A stretch of DNA of 64,000 bases from Atlantibacter hermannii (GCA_900635495.1 LR134136.1:434001-498000); one strand, 5' to 3'; shown: positions 8,268-19,258, numbered from the stretch's first letter. The notes: generated by a model not told the origin, from the letters alone. Program-made: numbers and translations.

Positions 8268-8284
8268 GGCGGAATAAATCCGCC
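8268..8284 (-). terminator. possible trkA downstream hairpin
   Basis: GGCGGA/TCCGCC hairpin with an outer GCGGG/CCCGC pairing, immediately after the trkA stop (minus strand). No clear U-run follows, so termination is uncertain. Confidence 0.35.
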
Positions 8285-8290
8285 CGCATG

Positions 8291-9667
8291 CTAGAGGAAG
8301 AATGGACTGGGTTGAAATAAACGTTCGACGTCAGTAACGAACTTTTTATCCGTGAGGAACATTATGACGTGATCGCCCTGTTCAATTCGCAATGTATTGT
8401 TGGCAATCATCACGTCATTGCCACGAACCACGGCGCCAATGATGGTGCCAGGCGGGAGTTTGATGTCATCAATCGCTCTGCCGACCACGCGTGACGTACT
8501 TTCATCACCATGCGCCACCGCCTCGATAGCTTCTGCTACGCCACGACGTAATGAAGAAACGCTAACAATATCAGCTTTTCGTACGTGGCCAAGCAGTGCT
8601 GAAATCGTTGCCTGTTGAGGAGAGATGGCAATATCAATCACGCTGCCCTGTACCAGATCGACATAAGCACGACGCTGAATGAGCACCATCACCTTTTTGG
8701 CACCCATCCTTTTTGCGAGCATAGCGGACATGATGTTTGCTTCGTCGTCATTGGTAACCGCGATAAACAGATCAACCTGATCGATATGTTCTTCAGCAAG
8801 CAGTTCCTGATCCGACGCATCACCGTAAAATACAATTGTATTTTGTAATTTTTCGGCGAGCTCTGCTGCGCGCTGTTGATTACGTTCAATCAGTTTCACG
8901 CTGTAATCTTTTTCAAGACGATGGGCAAGGCCTGCACCTATGTTCCCACCGCCAACCAGCATAATCCGTTTATAGGGTTTTTCGAGTCGTTGCAGTTCAC
9001 TCATCACTGCACGGATGTGCTGTGACGCTGCGATAAAAAACACTTCGTCGCCCGCTTCGACAATAGTGGATCCCTGCGGTCGGATAGGGCGATCATGTCG
9101 AAAAATTGCCGCAACCCGCGTTTCAATATGCGGCATATGCTCCCGCATTGTTGACAGCGCATTACCAACCAGCGGCCCGCCGTAATAAGCTTTAACCACC
9201 GCCAGGCTCACTTTGCCTTCTGCAAAATTTACTACCTGCAATGCGCCTGGATATTCAATCAGTCGATAAATATTGTCGATAACCAGTTGTTCAGGCGCAA
9301 TAAGATGATCGATCGGCACGGCTTCTGAGTTAAACAGCTTTTCTGCGTCGCGCACATAATCCGGCGCTCGTATACGGGCGATACGGTTTGGGGTATTAAA
9401 CAGCGAATAAGCCACCTGGCAGGCAACCATATTGGTTTCATCAGAGCTGGTGACGGCGACCAACATATCTGCATCGTCGGCACCCGCCTCACGTAATACC
9501 CGCGGATGCGAGCCATGACCCTGTACGACACGTAGATCGAATTTATCCTGCAAACTACGCAGGCGATCGCCATTGGTATCAACCAGGGTGATATCATTAT
9601 TTTCACCCACCAGGTTTTCGGCCAGCGTCCCGCCAACCTGACCCGCTCCCAGAATGATTATTTTCAT
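8291..9667 (-). CDS. trkA: Trk potassium transport NAD-binding protein TrkA
   Basis: 458 residues, the E. coli length. It has two RCK units: Rossmann motifs GAGQVGG (residue 7) and GGGNIGAGLA (near 240), each followed by a TrkA-C domain. The peripheral protein gates the TrkH/TrkG potassium channels in response to NAD(H)/ATP. It follows rsmB by 35 bases on the same strand, the usual fmt-rsmB-trkA arrangement. Confidence 0.98.
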   Translation of the reverse strand: MKIIILGAGQVGGTLAENLVGENNDITLVDTNGDRLRSLQDKFDLRVVQGHGSHPRVLREAGADDADMLVAVTSSDETNMVACQVAYSLFNTPNRIARIRAPDYVRDAEKLFNSEAVPIDHLIAPEQLVIDNIYRLIEYPGALQVVNFAEGKVSLAVVKAYYGGPLVGNALSTMREHMPHIETRVAAIFRHDRPIRPQGSTIVEAGDEVFFIAASQHIRAVMSELQRLEKPYKRIMLVGGGNIGAGLAHRLEKDYSVKLIERNQQRAAELAEKLQNTIVFYGDASDQELLAEEHIDQVDLFIAVTNDDEANIMSAMLAKRMGAKKVMVLIQRRAYVDLVQGSVIDIAISPQQATISALLGHVRKADIVSVSSLRRGVAEAIEAVAHGDESTSRVVGRAIDDIKLPPGTIIGAVVRGNDVMIANNTLRIEQGDHVIMFLTDKKFVTDVERLFQPSPFFL

Positions 9668-9702
9668 CGTCTTCTGCTTCTCAGACTCAAGTGAAAATTA
9701 CC

Positions 9703-10995
9703 TTACGCTTTTTTTAATAGCTTAGCGTAAAAGAAGCCGTCGCCTTCGGTACTGGCGGGCAAATTCTGAATACCCGGTGAATCTGGCGTACCGGTTAACG
9801 TTAATTGCGCGTCTGGCGTTCGTTTAAGGAAAGCGGCCACTTGCTGGGTATTTTCTTCAGGAAGCACCGAGCAGGTGGCATAAAGCAGAGTGCCGCCAGG
9901 TTTCAGTAAAGGCCATATGGCATCCAGTATTTGAGACTGAAGCGCCGCCAGCTCTGAAATATCGCGGTCGCGGCGTAACCATTTTATGTCCGGATGGCGA
10001 CGAATCACGCCTGTGGCTGAACACGGGGCGTCTAACAATATACGATCGAACTGTTTATTCTCACACCACTGCTGTGGGTAACGACCATCACCCTGTTTGA
10101 CCGTTGCCGTCATACCCAGACGTTTTAAATTTTCATAAACGCGACTCAGCCGTTGCTCATCAATATCGACAGCCATGACATTGGCATGCGGCGCGGCTTC
10201 AAGGATATGCGTTGTTTTACCGCCTGGCGCTGCGCAAAGATCTAAAATATCTTCGCCATCTTGCGGATCGAGCAATGGAATGCAGCCTTGTGCCGAGGCA
10301 TCTTGCACCGTTACCCATCCTTGTTCAAAGCCAGGCAGCGTATGCACTGAAACAGGGGTTTCCAGGCGCACCGCGTCAGGGTAATCAGAATGCGGAAATC
10401 CCGTTATGCCACTTTCTTCTAACAAGGCTAACCATGCGTCACGGCTGTGATGCTGGCGATTAACCCGCAACCACATCGGTGGCCGTTGGTTATTTGCCTC
10501 TACAATTTCTTCCCATTGTGCCGGATAAGCAGTTCGTAAACGCTTCACTAACCATGAGGGATGGAGAAAGCGACTGTCGTGTTGCGCGAATTCATTGAGT
10601 AAGGCTTCTTGCTGGCGTTGGAATTCCCGCAAAACGCCGTTAATCAGCCCTTTTAATTGAGGGCGCTTAAGCACTACTGCGCCTTCTACCGTCTCGGCAA
10701 GCGCCGCGTGAGGCGGAATACGGGTGTAGAGCAACTGATACAGGCCAACCATAATCAAATAATGCAGGGTACGCTGTTTCCCTGTCATCGGACGCGCCAT
10801 CAATTTGCCGATAAACCATTCCAGCTGGGAAAGCGTACGCAGTACGCCGAAGCTCAGTTCCTGTAACAGCGCTTTATCTTTTTCCGGCACTTTCTGTTGG
10901 AGGGCAGGCAGCACGTTGCTCAGTGATTGCCCTTTTTCAACCACTTGTTCTACGGCTTGGGCTGTCAGACTGCGGATATTTGGTGATTTCGTCAT
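9703..10995 (-). CDS. rsmB: 16S rRNA m5C967 methyltransferase RsmB
   Basis: 430 residues (E. coli 429). A NusB-like RNA-binding domain (about 1-140) precedes a SAM-dependent methyltransferase domain. The SAM motif DLCAAPGGKTTHILE and the two catalytic cysteine motifs LLDAPCSATG and LLYATCSVLPEEN are present. It methylates C967 of 16S rRNA. It lies downstream of def-fmt, but an intrinsic terminator stands between fmt and this gene. Confidence 0.97.
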   Translation of the reverse strand: MTKSPNIRSLTAQAVEQVVEKGQSLSNVLPALQQKVPEKDKALLQELSFGVLRTLSQLEWFIGKLMARPMTGKQRTLHYLIMVGLYQLLYTRIPPHAALAETVEGAVVLKRPQLKGLINGVLREFQRQQEALLNEFAQHDSRFLHPSWLVKRLRTAYPAQWEEIVEANNQRPPMWLRVNRQHHSRDAWLALLEESGITGFPHSDYPDAVRLETPVSVHTLPGFEQGWVTVQDASAQGCIPLLDPQDGEDILDLCAAPGGKTTHILEAAPHANVMAVDIDEQRLSRVYENLKRLGMTATVKQGDGRYPQQWCENKQFDRILLDAPCSATGVIRRHPDIKWLRRDRDISELAALQSQILDAIWPLLKPGGTLLYATCSVLPEENTQQVAAFLKRTPDAQLTLTGTPDSPGIQNLPASTEGDGFFYAKLLKKA

Positions 10996-11011
10996 AGTTA
11001 CTGTCAGTAAA

Positions 11012-11036
11012 ATAAAAAGGCCCGGAAATTCCGGGC
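11012..11036 (-). terminator. terminator between fmt and rsmB
   Basis: Read on the minus strand: GCCCGGAA-TTT-CCGGGC-type hairpin followed by CTTTTTATTTTA. It lies 20 bases after fmt and 24 bases before the rsmB start, so it should attenuate read-through from def-fmt into rsmB-trkA. Confidence 0.75.
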
Positions 11037-11055
11037 GCTAATGAGAAATGAACGG

Positions 11056-12003
11056 TCAGACCAGCCTGTTGCCCGGTGCGAAGAACTCTCTGCGTGAATT
11101 AAGCAGATCCTGAGCTTTCATCGCTTTTTTACCCGCTGGCTGGAGTTCAACAAGATTCAATATTCCCTGGGCGGTTGCAACGCGAATACCATGTTTATCC
11201 GCTTCCAGAATAGTGCCGGGTTCGGCATGGGCCGGTGTATCGATAACGCTGGCTTTCCAGACTTTTACAGGCTGGCCATCCATCATAAAGAAACTCATCG
11301 GCCAGGGGTTAAAAGCGCGAACACACCGTTCCAGTTGTGCAGCAGAAAGCGACCAGTCAAGCAGCGCTTCTTCTTTGCTGAGTTTTTCAGCATGCGTAGC
11401 CAACGAATCATCCTGTACTTCGGGCTTTGCCGCGCCTGTAGCAAGTAGTTGCAACGTTTCGATTAAACCCTGCGGACCCAGCTCAGCCAGTTTGTCATAT
11501 AGCGACGCGCTGGTATCTTCGGCGGTAATGGGGCACGCGAGTTTATACAGCATATCGCCGGTATCCAGCCCGACATCCATTTGCATAATCGTTACGCCGG
11601 TTTCAGCATCGCCAGCCCAGAGTGCACGCTGGATAGGCGCCGCACCGCGCCAGCGCGGTAACAACGAACCATGAACGTTGATACATCCCAAACGCGGCAT
11701 GTCCAATACGGCCTTAGGCAGTATTAAGCCATAGGCTACGACAACCATAATATCGGCATTAAGTTCGGCAACGAGCTGCTGATTCTCCGCCGGGCGAAGG
11801 GATGATGGTTGAAACACAGGGATACCTTTCTCCTCGGCAAGCACTTTGACAGGAGAGGGCATTAACTTTTTACCGCGTCCAGCCGGGCGGTCGGGCTGAG
11901 TGAAAACGCCCACCACATTGTAACGAGCGGCGAGCAGCGCAGCGAGATGGCGCGCTGCAAAATCAGGCGTACCTGCAAAAATGATACGTAGTGAATCGGA
12001 CAC
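11056..12003 (-). CDS. fmt: Methionyl-tRNA formyltransferase
   Basis: 315 residues, the family length. The catalytic formyltransferase domain (about 1-190) carries the signature INVHGSLLPRWRGAAPIQ with its catalytic Asn/His region; the C-terminal OB-like domain (about 205-315) binds tRNA. It formylates initiator Met-tRNA using 10-formyl-THF. It follows def by 26 bases on the same strand, pairing formylation with deformylation. Confidence 0.98.
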   Translation of the reverse strand: MSDSLRIIFAGTPDFAARHLAALLAARYNVVGVFTQPDRPAGRGKKLMPSPVKVLAEEKGIPVFQPSSLRPAENQQLVAELNADIMVVVAYGLILPKAVLDMPRLGCINVHGSLLPRWRGAAPIQRALWAGDAETGVTIMQMDVGLDTGDMLYKLACPITAEDTSASLYDKLAELGPQGLIETLQLLATGAAKPEVQDDSLATHAEKLSKEEALLDWSLSAAQLERCVRAFNPWPMSFFMMDGQPVKVWKASVIDTPAHAEPGTILEADKHGIRVATAQGILNLVELQPAGKKAMKAQDLLNSRREFFAPGNRLV

Positions 12004-12029
12004 GATATTCCCTGTTGTAGCGTAAAGGC

Positions 12030-12536
12030 TTAACGCCCGTTTAAACGATCGAGTTTTTCAACTTTTTGACGGATCCGCTGGCGCTTCATCGGCGACAGGT
12101 AATCAATAAAAAGCTTGCCTACCAGATGGTCCATTTCATGTTGAATACAAATAGCCAGCAGGCCATCTGCTTCTAATTCATAGCTCTTTCCATCGCGGTC
12201 AAGGGCACGAATTTTAACGCGCTCGGCTCGCGGCACCAGCGCCCGTTGCTCAGGGATAGATAAGCAACCCTCTTCAATCCCCGTTTCGCCTTCTTTTTCA
12301 AGCAATTCAGGGTTAATCAGGACTAAACGTTCATCACGATTCTCTGAAACATCAATCACGATAATACGCTGGTGAATATCTACCTGAGTGGCCGCAAGGC
12401 CAATACCTTCTTCTGCGTACATCGTTTCGAACATATCATCAACGATACGTTGAATTTCCGCATTCACTTCTTTGACCGGTTCGGCGACTTTGCGAAGCCG
12501 CTCGTCCGGAATATGTAATACCTGCAAAACTGACAT
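12030..12536 (-). CDS. def: Peptide deformylase
   Basis: 168 residues (E. coli 169). The three deformylase motifs are intact: GIGLAATQ (about 45-52), EGCLS with metal ligand Cys91, and HEMDH with ligands His133 and His137 and catalytic Glu134. It removes the N-formyl group from nascent proteins. First gene of the def-fmt unit and divergent from dprA. Confidence 0.98.
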   Translation of the reverse strand: MSVLQVLHIPDERLRKVAEPVKEVNAEIQRIVDDMFETMYAEEGIGLAATQVDIHQRIIVIDVSENRDERLVLINPELLEKEGETGIEEGCLSIPEQRALVPRAERVKIRALDRDGKSYELEADGLLAICIQHEMDHLVGKLFIDYLSPMKRQRIRQKVEKLDRLNGR

Positions 12537-12582
12537 ATTTATCCAGAGCTGTGTTCAAGAGTTGATAGAGATCATGACCTCT

Positions 12583-12611
12583 ATTCTAGACAAAACACCC
12601 CCTGATTGACA
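12583..12611 (-). promoter_or_regulatory. def-fmt sigma-70 promoter
   Basis: On the minus strand TGTCAA (-35, 12611-12606) and TAGAAT (-10, 12588-12583) are separated by 17 bases, about 50 bases upstream of the def start. Predicted by eye. Confidence 0.55.
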
Positions 12612-12665
12612 GCATCCGTAACCAATCGCAGGGATTGCCTGAGGCGCTCAGAGCAGGAGACGTGA

Positions 12666-13787
12666 ATGCCGCTTACAGAGATATGGTTACGTTTAATGGC
12701 AGTCGCCAGCCTTAATGGCGAACAAATGCTTCTGGCTGTTCAGTGCTTGCAGAATAATTCAGTTGATCCCTCGTCGGTTTTAGCTTCAGTTCAATTCAGT
12801 TCGCGCCAGATAAAGCAATTCCTTGAGGTCAGCAAAGCCGATCTTGACAGGAGCTATCGCTGGCTTGAACAGCCCGGGCATGCGTTATTAACCGCCGATA
12901 TGCCGCAGTATCCCGCTTTGCTCAAGGCCATAGATTGGTTTCCCGGCGCGCTGTTTGTGAAAGGTAATCTTGATGCGCTACAAACATCACAAATCGCCGT
13001 GGTAGGAAGCCGGGCGCATTCATGGTACGGCGAGCATTGGGGGCAATCTTTTTGCGAGGCGCTGGCAGCCCAGGGAATGACGATCACCAGCGGTTTGGCA
13101 TTGGGTATTGATGGCGTTGCTCACAGGGCGGCGCTTACTATGAAGGGAATAACGGTTGCCGTATTAGGGAGCGGCCTTGAACAACTTTATCCTAAAAGGC
13201 ATTGTCGTCTGGCTGATGAGATTGTCACCAATAACGGCGCGTTGGTAAGCGAGTTCCCCCTCTTAATGAAACCGTGGCAAGGCAACTTCCCCAGACGAAA
13301 CCGCATCATAAGTGGTTTGAGCCATGGCGTGCTGGTGGTCGAGGCATCAATACGCAGCGGCTCGCTGGTGACAGCACGATGTGCGCTGGAACAGGGGCGT
13401 GATGTGTTCGCTTTGCCCGGTCCGATTGGCAGCCCGGGCGCTGAGGGCCCGCATTGGCTTATCAAGCAAGGCGCCACGCTGGTGACGTCGCCGGAAGAGG
13501 TTTTTGAACATTTACATGGGGAGCTTCAGTGGCGTTGTTCCAGAGGTGTTGCAAATTATTCATCAAATGAAGAGGGGGGTGCATTGCCATTTCCTGAGCT
13601 GTTGGCTAACGTAGGATATGAGGTTACACCTGTTGACGTCGTCGCTGAACGTGCCGGCCAACCTGTGCCAGAGACAGTAACCCAATTACTCGAACTGGAG
13701 TTAGCAGGATGGATCGCAGCTGTACCCGGCGGCTATGTCCGATTAAGGAGGGCAGGCCATGTTCGACGTACTAATGTATTTGTTTGA
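12666..13787 (+). CDS. dprA: DNA-processing protein DprA (Smf)
   Basis: 373 residues (E. coli Smf 374). The central Rossmann-like DprA domain has VVGSRAHSWYGEHWG, TSGLALGIDGVAH and the NFPRRNRIISGLS segment; a C-terminal winged-helix domain ends GYVRLRRAGHVRRTNVFV. DprA proteins bind ssDNA and load RecA in transformable species; the role in enterobacteria is unclear. ATG follows AGCAGGAGACGTGA. Its 3' end overlaps smg by 29 bases. Confidence 0.95.
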   Translation: MPLTEIWLRLMAVASLNGEQMLLAVQCLQNNSVDPSSVLASVQFSSRQIKQFLEVSKADLDRSYRWLEQPGHALLTADMPQYPALLKAIDWFPGALFVKGNLDALQTSQIAVVGSRAHSWYGEHWGQSFCEALAAQGMTITSGLALGIDGVAHRAALTMKGITVAVLGSGLEQLYPKRHCRLADEIVTNNGALVSEFPLLMKPWQGNFPRRNRIISGLSHGVLVVEASIRSGSLVTARCALEQGRDVFALPGPIGSPGAEGPHWLIKQGATLVTSPEEVFEHLHGELQWRCSRGVANYSSNEEGGALPFPELLANVGYEVTPVDVVAERAGQPVPETVTQLLELELAGWIAAVPGGYVRLRRAGHVRRTNVFV

Positions 13788-14232
13788 GACATACATCCAT
13801 AACGACGCCGAAATGCGTGTCGATCAGGATAAAATCACTCGCGACCTTACTGATGCTGGCTTTGAGCGTGAAGATATTTTTAATGCGCTTCTGTGGTTAG
13901 AGAAACTGGCTGACTATCAGGACGGTCTGGTTGAGCCGATGCAGTTAGCGTCCGACCCTCTTTCGATGCGTATTTATACTATGGAAGAGTGTCAAAGACT
14001 GGATGCCAGCTGCCGGGGATTCCTGTTGTTCCTGGAACAAATTCAGGTGCTGAACCTCGAAACCCGTGAAATGGTGATTGAACGTGTACTTGCTCTTGAT
14101 ACAGCTGATTTTGATCTTGAAGATCTCAAATGGGTTGTATTGATGGTGCTGTTTAATCTTCCGGGCTGTGAAAATGCGTATCAACAAATGGAAGAATTAC
14201 TCTTCGAAGTGAATGAAGGTATGCTGCATTAA
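13759..14232 (+). CDS. smg: Smg family protein (DUF494)
   Basis: 157 residues, the same length as E. coli Smg. It is acidic, largely helical and has no recognised catalytic motif. It overlaps the end of dprA by 29 bases in another frame, with GGAGGGCAGGCC just before the ATG, so translation is coupled. Function is unknown. Confidence 0.93.
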   Translation: MFDVLMYLFETYIHNDAEMRVDQDKITRDLTDAGFEREDIFNALLWLEKLADYQDGLVEPMQLASDPLSMRIYTMEECQRLDASCRGFLLFLEQIQVLNLETREMVIERVLALDTADFDLEDLKWVVLMVLFNLPGCENAYQQMEELLFEVNEGMLH

Positions 14233-14259
14233 CCTTATATGCAGCGTAAATAAGTCGTT

Positions 14260-14811
14260 ATGACAAAATCAGCACTTTTTTCAGTGCGCCAACAAGAGCC
14301 CTGCCCGCAATGCGGGGCCGATCTGGTTATTCGCACCGGGAAACATGGCCCGTTTCTCGGTTGCTCCCATTATCCGGAATGCGATTATGTTCGACCTCTG
14401 CGCAATCAGGGAGATGGACATATTGTTAAAATTCTGGAGGGTAAGTACTGTCCTCAATGTGAGGCAGAACTGGCGTTACGGCAGGGCCGTTTCGGCATGT
14501 TTATCGGTTGCAGCCGCTACCCTGAATGCAGCCACACAGAACAAATTGACAAGCCTGATGAGACAGCGATTACCTGTCCGCAATGCCAAACGGGCCATCT
14601 GGTACAGCGACGCTCACGTTACGGGAAAACCTTCCATTCCTGTGATCGTTATCCAGAGTGCCAGTTTGTTATTAACGCCAAACCTGTGGCGGGAGAGTGT
14701 CCGGAGTGCCACTACCCGCTATTAATTGAAAAGAAAACGGCGCAAGGGGTTAAGCTTTTTTGCGCCAGTAAACAATGTGGAAAGCCGATTACGGCGGAAC
14801 AAAAAGAGTGA
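14260..14811 (+). CDS. yrdD: Topoisomerase-type zinc-ribbon protein YrdD
   Basis: 183 residues made of repeated C4 zinc ribbons like those at the end of topoisomerase I: CPQCGADLV...CSHYPEC, CPQCEAELA...CSRYPEC, CPQCQTGHL...CDRYPEC and a final CPECHYPLL...C. No topoisomerase catalytic domain is present. It probably binds nucleic acid or acts as an adaptor. Its TGA overlaps the GTG start of tsaC (GTGA). Confidence 0.9.
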   Translation: MTKSALFSVRQQEPCPQCGADLVIRTGKHGPFLGCSHYPECDYVRPLRNQGDGHIVKILEGKYCPQCEAELALRQGRFGMFIGCSRYPECSHTEQIDKPDETAITCPQCQTGHLVQRRSRYGKTFHSCDRYPECQFVINAKPVAGECPECHYPLLIEKKTAQGVKLFCASKQCGKPITAEQKE

Positions 14812-15381
14812 ATAACAACCTGCCTTTGGACCAAATCGATACTCTCGTCGCGGTCCTGAAAAATGAAGAAGTGATTGCCTATCCCACTGAAGCTGTATTT
14901 GGCGTCGGTTGTGATCCGGATAGTGAACGAGCGGTTAATCGTCTTTTGACGCTTAAACAACGTCCGGTTGAAAAAGGCTTAATACTCATCGCATCCAGCT
15001 TCTCTCAACTTACGCCTTATATTGATGACAGTATGCTTACTCAACAGCAGCGTGATACTGTTTTTTCTCGCTGGCCTGGGCCGGTGACGTTCGTTTTTTC
15101 CAGCTAAAAGTAGTACGCCGCGCTGGCTTACCGGACGTTTTGATACATTAGCCGTACGAGTTACCGATCATCCGCTGGTGATTGCGCTCTGTGAGGCCTT
15201 CGGTAAGCCGTTGGTGTCTACCAGCGCCAACCTGACCGGATTGCCTCCATGCCGTAGCACTCATGAAGTGCAGCTGCAGTTTGGTCAGGATTTTCCTGTG
15301 CTTGATGGTGCGACCGGCGGACGTCTGAATCCTTCCGAGATCCGCGATGCATTAACAGGTGAACTCTTCCGGGAGGGGTAA
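14808..15381 (+). pseudogene. tsaC: tsaC, threonylcarbamoyl-AMP synthase (frameshifted as sequenced)
   Basis: The product makes threonylcarbamoyl-AMP from Thr, bicarbonate and ATP for t6A37 tRNA modification. The GTG start (MNNNLPLDQID) overlaps the yrdD stop, and family motifs KQRPVEKGLI and STSANLTG are present. The frame runs to a T6 tract at 15094-15099, then meets TAA (15105-15107). Removing one T restores VFPAKSSTPRWLTGRFD and a frame to 15381, giving about 190 residues as in E. coli TsaC. Because tsaC is essential in E. coli, a base-call error is the likeliest explanation. Confidence 0.88.
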
Positions 15382-15386
15382 AGTTG

Positions 15387-16205
15387 ATGGAAACGTATGC
15401 AGTATTCGGCAATCCCATAGCCCATAGTAAATCGCCTTTCATTCATCGTCTCTTTGCTGAGCAATGCCACATTACCCATCCCTATGGGCGGGTGCTGGCG
15501 CCCATTGATAGCTTCATTCCCACTCTTAATGCTTTTTTTGAGGCGGGAGGAAAAGGCGCTAACGTTACCGTGCCCTTTAAAGAGGAAGCGTTTTCCCGTG
15601 CAGATGAGCTAACGGAGCGGGCCGCGCTGGCCGGCGCGGTAAACACCCTGAAACGACTTGAGGATGGGCGGCTGCTGGGAGATAACACGGATGGCATTGG
15701 GTTACTCAGTGATTTAGAACGACTGCAGATGATTAAAACGGGTTCCCGGGTCTTGCTTATCGGCGCGGGTGGCGCAGCAAGAGGCGTACTGCTGCCACTG
15801 CTTTCTTTAGACTGTTCGGTAACCATAACGAATCGTACTTTTTCGCGTGCCCAGCAACTTGCTACGCTGTTCCGTCATACGGGTAGCGTTTCTGCGCTGG
15901 AAGGGGAAGCCCTCGCCGACCACACATTTGATCTTATTATCAATGCCACATCCAGTGGTCTTTCGGGCGAAATTCCGGGTATCCCCGCCTCATTGATCCA
16001 ACCGCATGTTTATTGCTATGACATGTTATATCAGCATGGGTTAACGCCCTTTCTTGCCTGGTGTGAGACATTGGGGGCGAAAAAAATGGCGGATGGGTTA
16101 GGCATGCTGGTGGGCCAGGCTGCACATGCGTTTATGCTCTGGCACGGACGTATGCCTGATGTCGTTCCTGTCATTGAGCGTCTGAAGCAGGATCTGGCGG
16201 CATGA
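15387..16205 (+). CDS. aroE: Shikimate dehydrogenase (NADP+)
   Basis: 272 residues from ATG 15387 (METYAVFGNPIAHSKSPFIH); the TTG one codon upstream is unnecessary. Substrate motifs GNPIAHSKSP and NVTVPFK (catalytic Lys65) and GDNTDG (catalytic Asp102) are intact, with the NADP Rossmann motif GAGGAARGV near 130. It reduces 3-dehydroshikimate to shikimate in aromatic amino-acid synthesis. The pathway step before it is made by aroQ, also in this window. It overlaps yrdB by four bases (ATGA). Confidence 0.97.
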   Translation: METYAVFGNPIAHSKSPFIHRLFAEQCHITHPYGRVLAPIDSFIPTLNAFFEAGGKGANVTVPFKEEAFSRADELTERAALAGAVNTLKRLEDGRLLGDNTDGIGLLSDLERLQMIKTGSRVLLIGAGGAARGVLLPLLSLDCSVTITNRTFSRAQQLATLFRHTGSVSALEGEALADHTFDLIINATSSGLSGEIPGIPASLIQPHVYCYDMLYQHGLTPFLAWCETLGAKKMADGLGMLVGQAAHAFMLWHGRMPDVVPVIERLKQDLAA

Positions 16206-16459
16206 ATCAGGCTATCCAGTTCCCGGATGTCGAAACGTGGAATGAAGAACTCGCTGCCGTGTGTTTTCCTGCGCTGGTGGGGGGCTTTCAGGTGAATTGC
16301 GCTGTTTCTGGTGCAACATTGAAAGAGCGCTATGGTGGCGAAACATCTGCAGTGTGGTTGGATTTGTTCCGCCAACATCGATGGGATTTGGAAGAAGAGC
16401 TCGAAACCCTTATCGCGAACGATCAGGATGACGAGCTTGGCTGGTTTTGGATCTCCTGA
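16202..16459 (+). CDS. yrdB: YrdB family protein (DUF1488)
   Basis: 85 residues, the E. coli YrdB length, with the conserved CFPALVGGFQVNCAVS and FRQHRWDLEEE segments. Its ATG overlaps the aroE TGA (ATGA), indicating coupling. Its 3' end overlaps the convergent yrdA gene by 37 bases. No function is known. Confidence 0.9.
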   Translation: MNQAIQFPDVETWNEELAAVCFPALVGGFQVNCAVSGATLKERYGGETSAVWLDLFRQHRWDLEEELETLIANDQDDELGWFWIS

Positions 16460-16989
16460 GCGAGATAGTCGTCTTTCCATTGAACGTAGTTATTTGCCGA
16501 ATACAAAAGGCCTTCTATTTCGGCTTCAGTCAAAGGGCGAATTTGTTTCACCGGACTCCCAAGATAAAGGTATCCGCTCGCCAGACGCTTATTAGGGGGG
16601 ATGAGACTTCCCGCACCAATCATAACGTCGTCTTCTATCACGGCACCATCCAGGACGATCGATCCCATGCCGACGAGAACACGGTTGCCGATAGTGCAGC
16701 CGTGTAGCATGACTTTATGTCCTACCGTAACGTCTTCGCCGATGACCAGCGGATTACCTTCTGGGTTATAAGAAGACTTATGCGTGACATGCAGGACACT
16801 GCCATCCTGAATATTTGTGCGTGCACCAATCTCAATAAAATGCACATCGCCACGCATTGCGACCAGCGGCCAGATCCCAACATCGTCAGCGATTCGAACA
16901 TCGCCAACCACCACGCTTGATGCATCAACCATGACGCGCTGGCCTAATTCAGGAAATGTATCTTTATAAGGACGCAGTACAGCAGACAT
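16423..16989 (-). CDS. yrdA: Gamma-carbonic-anhydrase-like hexapeptide-repeat protein YrdA
   Basis: 188 residues from MSAVLRPYKDTFPEL; an upstream in-frame ATG (17034) would add 15 unconserved residues, and CGAGGTTTC lies before 16989. Left-handed beta-helix repeats span about 30-160. The three candidate metal histidines lie in GDVH, LHVTHKSS and VGHKVMLHG, as in gamma-class anhydrases. E. coli YrdA binds metal, but its activity is not established. It is convergent with yrdB. Confidence 0.94.
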   Translation of the reverse strand: MSAVLRPYKDTFPELGQRVMVDASSVVVGDVRIADDVGIWPLVAMRGDVHFIEIGARTNIQDGSVLHVTHKSSYNPEGNPLVIGEDVTVGHKVMLHGCTIGNRVLVGMGSIVLDGAVIEDDVMIGAGSLIPPNKRLASGYLYLGSPVKQIRPLTEAEIEGLLYSANNYVQWKDDYLAQEIQNQPSSSS

Positions 16990-17142
16990 AGAAACCTCGT
17001 AAACCAGAGACAGTAAATCTGACTTTGGCTCCATTCTTATCGCTAAGCAAGGCTAAACATCATCATTTATTAAGCAGATCGTACGCGATCGCAGCGGAAA
17101 GCGCGAAAAAACAGCGATCGAAATAAAAGATCGAAAAAAGGC

Positions 17143-17170
17143 TTGTGCAAAAAAATGGGATCCCTATAAT
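17143..17170 (+). promoter_or_regulatory. rRNA operon promoter P1
   Basis: TTGTGC (17143-17148), a 16-base spacer and TATAAT (17165-17170), followed by the GC-rich discriminator GCGCCTCC typical of stringently controlled rrn P1 promoters. A-tracts lie upstream as an UP element. Confidence 0.9.
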
Positions 17171-17250
17171 GCGCCTCCGTTGAGACGACAAAGTGAAACA
17201 CTTCATAGCAATGGTCGGAACAACAAGGAGAAAAATCCTGAAATTCAGGG

Positions 17251-17278
17251 TTGACTCTGAAAGAGGAAAGCGTAATAT
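17251..17278 (+). promoter_or_regulatory. rRNA operon promoter P2
   Basis: TTGACT (17251-17256), a 16-base spacer and TAATAT (17273-17278), about 108 bases downstream of P1, the usual rrn spacing. Confidence 0.85.
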
Positions 17279-17318
17279 ACGCCACCTCGCGACAGTGAGC
17301 TGAAAGCCGCGTCGCAAC

Positions 17319-17330
17319 TGCTCTTTAACA
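17319..17330 (+). promoter_or_regulatory. leader boxA antitermination site
   Basis: TGCTCTTTAACA is the rrn boxA bound by NusB-S10 during rRNA antitermination. Confidence 0.9.
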
Positions 17331-17461
17331 ATTTATCAGACAATCTGTGTGGGCACTCGCAGGATTGATATCTCAGTACCTCCGGGTACAAAAAGAATTA
17401 TCAAGTCTCTGAGTGAACACGTAATTCATTACGAAGTTTAATTCACGAGCATCAAACTTTT

Positions 17462-19004
<1,543 letters not shown>

Positions 19005-19072
19005 CCTTAAAGATACAGCCCGCGCAGTGCTCACACAGATTGTCTGATAGAAAACGAGCAGTAAAACCTTAT

Positions 19073-19149
<77 letters not shown>

Positions 19150-19258
19150 CATTCTCCCCTGTTCTGCGTTGCAGCCCGGTCCGCATAGTTCACTGTGCGT
19201 CGCCAGCCTGCGCCTTGATCAGTGAAGAAGCGCGGTAACAAGGTTTTGCAGTAACGAT

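Larger units (their letters stand above)
16990..17461 (+). promoter_or_regulatory. rRNA operon upstream regulatory and leader region
   Basis: These 472 bases contain no gene. They hold an A/T-rich UP-like stretch (about 17101-17142), promoters P1 and P2, and the leader with boxA. Short hydrophobic open frames here are not coding. Confidence 0.85.
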
